DNA from: Endomicrobium sp.
GTDB taxonomy: Bacteria > Elusimicrobiota > Endomicrobiia > Endomicrobiales > Endomicrobiaceae
DNA length: 5,552 nt
Direction: 5' to 3'
Assembly (NCBI GenBank): GCA_031273645.1
Contig: JAISRM010000186.1
Coordinates: forward strand, 1-5,552
Part shown: one piece after another, positions 1 to 3,440 of the stretch
Layout: each line of letters opens with the position of its first letter
Position numbering within the stretch: position 1 is the first letter of the stretch
Translations under genes and position numbers: made by a program
The notes under the pieces: model-generated
Told to the model about the DNA's origin: nothing
Database searches by the model: none
The model's input: the letters and a program-made list of their open reading frames with translations, nothing else

Positions 1-100
1 CGCGAAAGCGGGAATCCATGTTTGCTAAAAAATTATTTTTACATTATGTTTTTAAAATAAATAATGTTAACAACTATATTAATATTAAACATGGATTCCC
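1..100. repeat. Inverted pair of REP-like repeats around an AT-rich core
   Basis: GGGAATCCATGTTT at 10-23 is the exact reverse complement of AAACATGGATTCCC at 87-100, a perfect 14-bp inverted repeat. The enclosed 24-86 is very AT-rich and holds a nested 7-bp inverted repeat (ACATTAT at 41-47, ATAATGT at 61-67). The left copy continues to the window edge as CGCGAAAGC, the familiar intergenic palindrome type whose core reads CCCGCTTTCGCGGG. The arrangement resembles a BIME-like pair of REP sequences and may extend left of the window. No gene is visible here. Confidence 0.7.
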
Positions 101-114
101 ATTTTCATGGGAAT
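95..114. repeat. Short hairpin (REP-like stem)
   Basis: ATTCCCAT (95-102) and ATGGGAAT (107-114) form a perfect 8-bp stem with a TTTC loop. It is the right-hand partner of the partial copy at the left edge, in which the two innermost pairs are G-C and C-G instead of A-T and T-A. The hairpin overlaps the start of the first 70-bp tandem unit, so the array seems to have grown from this repeat. Confidence 0.7.
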
Positions 115-329
115 GACAGACACAAACAAAGACATTGTCTGTGTTTCATAAAACAGGCGAAGCCTGTCCCATTTTCATGGGAATGACAGACACAAACAAA
201 GACACTGTCTGTGTTTCATAAAACAGGCGAAGCCTGTCATATTTTCATGGGAATGACAGACACAAACAAAGACACTGTCTGTGTTTCATAAAACAGGTGA
301 AGCCTGTCACATTTTTATGAGAATGACGG
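101..329. repeat. 70-bp tandem repeat array (3 full copies + decayed fourth)
   Basis: Units lie at 101-170, 171-240 and 241-310, each beginning ATTTTCATGGGAATGACAG, with a diverged partial unit at 311-329. Copies differ at a few positions only (for example T/C at 135 versus 205, C/T at 228 versus 298, and the last two or three bases of each unit). Every unit carries ACAGACA...TGTCTGT (7-bp arms, 13-nt loop) followed by ACAGGC-GAA-GCCTGT (6-bp stem, GAA loop; one arm base changed in unit 3). The junctions also form stems, such as CCCAT-TTTC-ATGGG at 168-181 and CTGTCAT/ATGACAG at 234-259. The period is not a multiple of three and there are no unique spacers, so this is neither coding nor CRISPR. 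Confidence 0.9.
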
Positions 330-382
330 CTGTTTGGGCTGCGGTCCGTTAATTGACGAAGGTATTGAGCATAAAAATTATG

Positions 383-407
383 GTCGCGGGGACAGCGAAC
401 TGACAGG
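383..407 (+). repeat. Solo REP-like transposon end
   Basis: The 25 bases starting GTCGCGGGGAC and ending GAACTGACAGG match the left end of the element at 1275 at 22 of 25 positions; all three differences are transitions. No matching opposite end is seen nearby, so this is a solo or decayed copy of the same repeat family. It sits 65 bp upstream of the DUF6933 start codon and could contribute to that gene's 5' region. Confidence 0.65.
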
Positions 408-460
408 CAATTTGGGGAAAGGTCACAAGTTCTCTTGCAATAAAAACTATAAGATAAGCG

Positions 461-465
461 AGGAG
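461..465 (+). promoter_or_regulatory. Ribosome binding site deciding the DUF6933 start
   Basis: AGGAG at 461-465 lies 6 nt before the ATG at 472. This strong site selects the start at 472 over the in-frame ATG at 334, which lies just past the tandem repeats and would read through the REP-like sequence at 383-407. A -10-like TATAAG lies at 448-453, but no convincing -35 is visible. Confidence 0.75.
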
Positions 466-471
466 CAAGCA

Positions 472-993
472 ATGCTATTTAGAGCTACAAAAAAATTAAT
501 TGATACATATAAAATTATACCTGCAAAGAATGTTGCTCCGGAAGATAGTTTTTATTCTTGGCACTGCAATGTTTTTTATGTGAACAAATGGAAGTGTATT
601 TTGTTTATGAATGATGCGTCGCGATTTTCTGTAGCTATATTTAATGTTACACAAAAAATATTTAATGAGGCATTAGATGATTTCTTTGTTCAATTATTTG
701 AAAATACATTACTTGCAGAAAAAGTGGAACAAAATAAAATTGATGAATATTTCCGCAGAGCGCAAACAGCCTATTTTACAACAACAGCAAATAGCAGCGT
801 TATTGCAAATATGAATCAAATGGTTAGATATATTGATTGGATTGTAGAAAAATTTATAAAAGATGGCATTTTGCACAGCAAAGAGCTTAACATCGAGATA
901 AACCACTATCTTTTTAGCGCAATTTCCGATTACCCATACAATGCTTTTATTAAAAAGCTTAATGAGATGGACATATATACAAAGACGAATTAA
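472..993 (+). CDS. DUF6933-family protein, function unknown
   Basis: A 173-residue protein starting MLFRATKKL. I recognise the family pattern: an N-terminal (M)xxRxTKKL strand, then D/S-F-Y-S-W-H-C-N at about residues 25-33, then WKCILFMND (40-48) followed by a hydrophobic strand, a helical middle with F-x2-Q-L-F, and a T-x-N-S-S-V-I-x-x-M-N segment. These are the hallmarks of DUF6933, a small, probably cytosolic family of unknown biochemical role. Length fits an intact member. The start is fixed by AGGAG 6 nt upstream; the open frame extends back to 334, but that part encodes repeat DNA and resembles nothing in the family. It is flanked by repeats on the left and by a truncated restriction gene 97 bp downstream, which has its own promoter, so it is probably monocistronic. 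Composition is AT-rich like its neighbours. No function should be assumed. Confidence 0.8.
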   Translation: MLFRATKKLIDTYKIIPAKNVAPEDSFYSWHCNVFYVNKWKCILFMNDASRFSVAIFNVTQKIFNEALDDFFVQLFENTLLAEKVEQNKIDEYFRRAQTAYFTTTANSSVIANMNQMVRYIDWIVEKFIKDGILHSKELNIEINHYLFSAISDYPYNAFIKKLNEMDIYTKTN

Positions 994-1019
994 TTCTTCA
1001 CTACTCCTAAGCGCTATTT

Positions 1020-1049
1020 TTGACAAACAATACAGTTGTATACTATAAG
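1020..1049 (+). promoter_or_regulatory. Sigma70-like promoter for the endonuclease fragment
   Basis: A perfect TTGACA (1020-1025) is followed, 18 bp later, by TATAAG (1044-1049), about 40 bp before the ATG at 1090. An overlapping TATACT (1039-1044) is too close to the -35. Whether the promoter is still active now that the gene is broken cannot be told from sequence. Confidence 0.5.
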
Positions 1050-1089
1050 AATGTTGTTGATAATCTATAGACAACCAAGAGGGTTTTAA

Positions 1090-1290
1090 ATGACCATTGA
1101 TGAATTTAAAAAGAAATTTAAAGAAATTAGAGATATGGGGTTTGTGCGAACAAAACGTTCCGGTTCAACAGGTATTGGTTATACATTAGAAACTTTTTTA
1201 GGAATTACAGAAAACAACGATGCTAAACCGGATATTGCCGGCGCAGAGTTAAAAGCACATAGAACTAATGTGTTGTCGCGGGGACGGTGA
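1090..1290 (+). pseudogene. MvaI/BcnI-family restriction endonuclease, 5' fragment
   Basis: The ATG at 1090 has an AAGAGGG ribosome binding site (1077-1083) 6 nt upstream. The reading frame gives 66 residues, of which about the first 61 look native. GFVRTKRSGSTGIGYTLE (17-34), then the LGITENN segment, and PDIAGAELKAHR (47-58) match the N-terminal part of the MvaI/BcnI family, monomeric type II enzymes cutting CCWGG/CCSGG-like sites. Residues D48, E53 and K55 have the same D-x4-E-x-K spacing as the MvaI active site. Family members are roughly 240-250 residues, so about three quarters is missing. The break falls at the left end of the mobile element at 1275, and the last few codons plus the stop (1288-1290) come from that element. 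I see no continuation of the enzyme after 1590 and no partner methyltransferase in the window. It is almost certainly inactive. Family assignment is confident; the original specificity is unknown. Confidence 0.8.
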
Positions 1291-1299
1291 ACTGATAGG
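1275..1299 (+). repeat. Left end of the deleted RAYT element
   Basis: GTC, then GGGGACG, then AACTGA form the conserved blocks shared with the right end in inverted orientation. It is also 22/25 identical to the solo copy at 383-407. Confidence 0.6.
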
Positions 1300-1326
1300 G
1301 AATAAAAGAAAGAGTAAAATAACAAA

Positions 1327-1550
1327 ATGGCAAGGATAGCAATGATGATAAAATATACGAAAAATATGAAGATGTTATCGATGACTTGATAACAAAATAT
1401 GGTTTAAGTAAGAACAATTTGGATAACGAAGAATTATTGAAAGATGTAGTAAGTGAAATACAAGAACGGACAGGATTAAGTTTGAGAAAAATATCAAATT
1501 TATTAGAGATAAACAGAGAAGGAGTAAGAGTCGCCATGGCAGAAAAATAG
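1327..1550 (+). pseudogene. RAYT transposase remnant: N-terminal codons joined to C-terminal domain
   Basis: ATGGCAAGGATAGCA (1327-1341) encodes MARIA, a typical opening of REP-associated tyrosine transposases (often MARIARxV). Immediately afterwards the sequence switches frame: from 1341 to the stop at 1548-1550 an open frame reads NDDKIYEKYEDVIDDLI, then a charged helical stretch, then ERTGLSLRKISNLLEI and a basic tail. The last part looks like the helix-turn-helix C-terminal domain some RAYT proteins carry. The whole catalytic Y1 domain (HUH motif and tyrosine helix) is missing, and the two parts are out of frame: the MARIA frame stops at 1387-1389. This suggests a large internal deletion around 1340-1345. 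The C-terminal assignment is by pattern recognition only; another transposase family is possible. Confidence 0.5.
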
Positions 1551-1562
1551 AAAAAACAGTTT

Positions 1563-1590
1563 CTGTCAGTTGCTACGTCCCCGTTTTGAC
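1563..1590 (-). repeat. Right end of the deleted RAYT element
   Basis: Read on the minus strand it carries GTC, GGGGACG and AACTGACAG, matching the left end with two small length differences between blocks. A small hairpin, ACAG-TTT-CTGT at 1556-1566, overlaps its inner edge; Y1-type transposases recognise such end hairpins. Confidence 0.55.
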
Positions 1591-1631
1591 ATAATAAACA
1601 ATAATAACGGCGGTAATATATAATCATATTT

Positions 1632-1659
1632 TGCGTAGATTAGTAAGTTAATCTACGCA
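1632..1659. promoter_or_regulatory. Distal TGCGTA palindrome, probable Fic operator
   Basis: TGCGTAGATTA (1632-1642) and TAATCTACGCA (1649-1659) form a perfect 11-bp inverted repeat with a 6-nt spacer. The left arm with its upstream Ts, TTTTGCGTAGATTA at 1629-1642, recurs exactly at 1719-1732 in the proximal palindrome, 90 bp downstream. TGCGTA half-sites are 22 bp apart, about two helical turns, which suits a dimeric winged-helix protein. The T-rich run after 1659 means it could instead, or also, act as a rho-independent terminator for the element on its left. Confidence 0.55.
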
Positions 1660-1712
1660 TTATTTTTTATTGTAAAATAAATATATTTTTTAATTTATAG
1701 CATTTTATATTG

Positions 1713-1741
1713 TTGATTTTTTGCGTAGATTATACTATTAT
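1713..1741 (+). promoter_or_regulatory. Predicted leaderless promoter of the Fic gene
   Basis: TTGATT (1713-1718) and TATTAT (1736-1741) are separated by 17 bp. A start of transcription 7-9 nt after the -10 would fall at 1748-1750, at or next to the A of the ATG. No Shine-Dalgarno is visible before the ATG, which is consistent with a leaderless mRNA. The region is so AT-rich that other hexamers, such as TATACT at 1731-1736, are possible. Confidence 0.45.
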
Positions 1742-1749
1742 ATACGCAA
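1721..1749. promoter_or_regulatory. Proximal TTGCGTA/TACGCAA palindrome abutting the Fic start codon
   Basis: TTGCGTA (1721-1727) and TACGCAA (1743-1749) are perfect 7-bp arms with a 15-nt AT-rich centre. The palindrome covers the promoter spacer and the -10 and ends at the base before the ATG at 1750. TGCGTA half-sites are 21 bp apart, nearly the same as in the distal palindrome. A protein bound here would block transcription initiation, so autorepression by the winged-helix domain of the Fic protein is an attractive inference. Confidence 0.6.
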
Positions 1750-2829
1750 ATGGAAAATAAATATATTTATCAAAATCATGATTGGGCGCATTTTATTTGG
1801 GATAAAGAAAAGATTCTGATTTTGCTTGCAGATGTTAAGCAGAAGAAGGGTATTTTTCTGGGTAAAATGGAAAGTCTTGGCTTGTATTTACAAGATGATG
1901 CAAATTTAACAATCGTAACCGAAAATATTATTAAATCTTCTGAAATTGAAGGACAGATATTAAATGCACAAGCTGTGAGGTCTTCTGTTGCGCATAGATT
2001 AGGCATAGAGATAAAAGATCAAGTTTTCGTGCAAAAAAATATAGATGATATTGTTGCAATGATGTTAGATGCTCTTGGCAATTACAAACAAGAACTTACA
2101 AAAGAACGGTTATTTGGCTGGCACGCTGCGCTGTTTTCTTCAGGCTATAGCGGATTTAGAGAAAACGCTATGCAGGTAGTATCAGGCGTGGTAGGTAAAG
2201 AAAAAATTCATTATGTTGCCCCGCCGCCTGAAGTTTTAGATGAGGAAGTAAAACAATTTTTAAAATGGCTTAATGATGATAATAGCCAAGATTTGATTAT
2301 AAAAGCGGCGATAGCGCATTTATGGTTTGTAACATTGCATCCGTTTGACGACGGTAATGGTAGAATAGCAAGAGCAATAACGGATATGGTTCTTTCAAGA
2401 GCCGACAATACCGAAAAAAGATTTTACAGTATGTCTGCGCAAATTCAAAAAACTAAATGGCAATACTACAATATTTTAGAAACAACACAAAAAGGTTCAA
2501 TGGATGTTACGCCTTGGATAGAATGGTTTTTAAAATGTTTATTTGACAGCATAGATTTTTCTGAAAAAATTTTAACCGGCATTTTACAAAAACATTATTT
2601 CTGGCAAAAAATGGCAGGTATGCAACTAAATGACAGACAAACGAAAATTATAAATATGATATTTAATAGATTTGAGGGCAAATTAACAGTGCGAGAATGG
2701 GCAAAAAGAACAAAAACTTCACACGACACTGCCAATAGAGATATTGCCGAACTTGTAAAATATAACATTCTTGCTCAACAAGGCGCAGGGCGCAGCACGC
2801 ATTATGTTTTAGCGCTTGATGAAAAATAA
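1750..2829 (+). CDS. Fic family protein (DUF4172-Fic-winged helix), probable AMP transferase
   Basis: A 359-residue protein of normal length for this architecture. Residues 1-80 form the DUF4172-type N-terminal domain. It contains S63-S-E-I-E67-G68, matching the (S/T)xxxE(G/N) inhibitory motif of class II Fic proteins, whose glutamate keeps ATP in an unproductive pose. KIHYVAPPPE (152-161) is the target-binding flap. H197-P-F-D-D-G-N-G-R-I-A-R208 is a complete Fic active site with catalytic H197, D201, N203, R205 and R208. About 310-355 is a winged helix (LTVREWAKRTKTSHDTANRD, then a wing ending THYVL). Fic enzymes usually transfer AMP to hydroxyl side chains of target proteins in the cytoplasm; the target here is unknown. 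No ribosome binding site precedes the ATG, which directly abuts a palindrome overlapping the predicted promoter, suggesting leaderless, self-controlled expression. It appears monocistronic: the nearest DNA on both sides is repeats and remnants, and no antitoxin gene is adjacent. All motifs are intact, unlike its neighbours. Confidence 0.92.
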   Translation: MENKYIYQNHDWAHFIWDKEKILILLADVKQKKGIFLGKMESLGLYLQDDANLTIVTENIIKSSEIEGQILNAQAVRSSVAHRLGIEIKDQVFVQKNIDDIVAMMLDALGNYKQELTKERLFGWHAALFSSGYSGFRENAMQVVSGVVGKEKIHYVAPPPEVLDEEVKQFLKWLNDDNSQDLIIKAAIAHLWFVTLHPFDDGNGRIARAITDMVLSRADNTEKRFYSMSAQIQKTKWQYYNILETTQKGSMDVTPWIEWFLKCLFDSIDFSEKILTGILQKHYFWQKMAGMQLNDRQTKIINMIFNRFEGKLTVREWAKRTKTSHDTANRDIAELVKYNILAQQGAGRSTHYVLALDEK

Positions 2830-2876
2830 TTTTCAAAATTTATATGCGTACGCCTGAAGTTTTTTGCTTTTTGGGA

Positions 2877-2921
2877 CGTCATTGCGCCCGTAGGACTGTG
2901 GCAAGCGTTCTCGCAAAGACG
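2877..2921. repeat. Palindromic intergenic repeat
   Basis: CGTCATTGCG (2877-2886) and CGCAAAGACG (2912-2921) are inverted repeats with one mismatch, enclosing GTGGCAA. This is the general look of the widespread CGTCATTGCGAG...GTGGCAATC intergenic repeats. It lies 47 bp after the Fic stop codon and may serve as its transcript end, although no T-run follows. Confidence 0.55.
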
Positions 2922-2940
2922 AACAATTTAATCCTCTGTT

Positions 2941-3010
2941 TGTCATCCTCGTGATCAAACATACATTGTTGATTGGAATCCAGCTTATGACGAAAAAATG
3001 GGAGATGACA
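2941..3010. repeat. Second palindromic repeat, diverged REP-like
   Basis: TGTCATC (2941-2947) and GATGACA (3004-3010) form perfect 7-bp arms. Inside, GTCATCC...GGAATCCAGC (2942-2984) resembles the ends of the GTCATTCC-type repeat seen at the left edge, with an inner ATCAA/TTGAT stem (2954-2958, 2969-2973). Sequence is well diverged, so assignment to that family is tentative. Confidence 0.4.
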
Positions 3011-3024
3011 TAACACATCCATGA

Positions 3025-3180
3025 ATTGCGCTTGATGCAACTTATTATTTTTATAAATCTGTTGGCGTAGGAATTGGAGCAATGTTCCATGTATTTGCAT
3101 ATAACTATAATGAGATTGTTGAAACATCAATAGTTATTCCTGTTTTGGGATTAAATTATAGATATGATAAAATTACCGCC
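3025..3180 (+). pseudogene. Possible outer-membrane beta-barrel protein fragment
   Basis: In the frame starting after a stop at 3022-3024, the translation reads ALDATYYFYKSVGVGIGAMF, then a short linker, then TSIVIPVLGLNYRYDKI. Alternating hydrophobic and polar residues with aromatic girdle positions, and the Y-Y-F-x5-VGVGIG and V-L-G-L-N-Y-R-Y patterns, resemble the last strands of small OmpA/OmpW-like barrels. There is no ribosome binding site, no signal peptide and no credible start, and it begins at the edge of the repeat at 2941-3010. The frame stays open to the stop near 3300, but after about 3180 the translation loses barrel character. I regard it as a decayed 3' fragment. The assignment is weak, from pattern only. 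Confidence 0.3.
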
Positions 3181-3329
3181 CCGAAAGCCTTTAATAACAT
3201 CAGTTTCGTTTTCATCTTTGCATCTCTTTTGGCGTTACGGCTATATCCGCCGCCCTGTTTTATTCTCCCTTTGTTAAGTCTGTTACCTTGCCCCAATTGA
3301 CAGCTAAGCCGGATTATATGTTATTAAAT
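3181..3329. other. Intergenic stretch without recognised features
   Basis: This stretch is noticeably richer in G+C than the DNA on either side. Open frames exist on both strands (plus strand to about 3300; minus strand including MKTKLMLLKAFG), but neither has a ribosome binding site or a family I recognise. It may be part of another dispersed repeat or a gene remnant. Confidence 0.3.
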
Positions 3330-3363
3330 AAAGAATCCGCGCTTTCAAATGCGCGGATTCTTT
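3330..3363. terminator. Strong intrinsic terminator, probably bidirectional
   Basis: AAAGAATCCGCGC (3330-3342) pairs perfectly with GCGCGGATTCTTT (3351-3363) around an 8-nt loop, giving a 13-bp, GC-rich-core stem. The plus strand continues TTATT and the minus strand continues ATTTAATAA, with U-rich 3' edges both ways. On the minus strand it lies 77 nt after the stop of the RND gene and is its likely transcript end; on the plus strand it would stop read-through from the Fic side. Confidence 0.85.
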
Positions 3364-3440
3364 TATTGGCTGACGGCAGCTAAATTTGTTTCTCACAGCA
3401 GGCTGCAGAGTATAAAAAGTCAATAGAAAAAAATGAAGTT

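Larger units (their letters stand above)
1275..1590 (+). mobile_element. Internally deleted RAYT-type (IS200/REP-associated) element
   Basis: The 316-bp segment has related ends in inverted orientation. The left end (1275-1299) reads GTC-GC-GGGGACG-GTG-AACTGA-T-AG. The reverse complement of the right end (1563-1590) reads GTC-AAAAC-GGGGACG-TAGC-AACTGA-C-AG. Between them lie the first codons and the C-terminal part of what looks like a REP-associated tyrosine transposase, so the unit resembles a deletion derivative (MITE-like). No target-site duplication is apparent, as expected for single-strand transposition by Y1 enzymes. Insertion coincides with the point where the restriction endonuclease reading frame is lost. 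Movement would need a transposase supplied from elsewhere. The boundaries are my estimate from the matching ends. Confidence 0.6.

Noticed and set aside
101..329. CRISPR array
   Set aside because: The 70-bp units are contiguous tandem copies with no unique spacers, and no cas genes are present.
334..471. In-frame 46-codon N-terminal extension of the DUF6933 gene
   Set aside because: It reads through the REP-like repeat at 383-407, has no ribosome binding site, and is not family-like; the ATG at 472 has AGGAG at ideal spacing.
1265..1627. Minus-strand open frame of 120 codons across the mobile element
   Set aside because: It overlaps both element ends and the plus-strand transposase remnant and has low-complexity S/L/F-rich content typical of an antisense shadow.
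1750..2829. Fic gene as the toxin of a Fic/antitoxin pair
   Set aside because: No small antitoxin gene is adjacent, and the inhibitory motif (S63-xxx-E67-G68) is within the protein itself, the class II arrangement.
2845..2853. TGCGTACGC just after the Fic gene as a third operator
   Set aside because: The TGCGTA and TACGC parts overlap rather than sitting 21-22 bp apart, so it does not share the layout of the upstream palindromes; probably coincidence.
3285..3305. CCTTGCCCCAATTGACAG as another copy of the REP-like end
   Set aside because: Only short CCCC and TTGACAG-like blocks agree, and order and spacing differ from the ends at 383, 1275 and 1590; too weak to claim.
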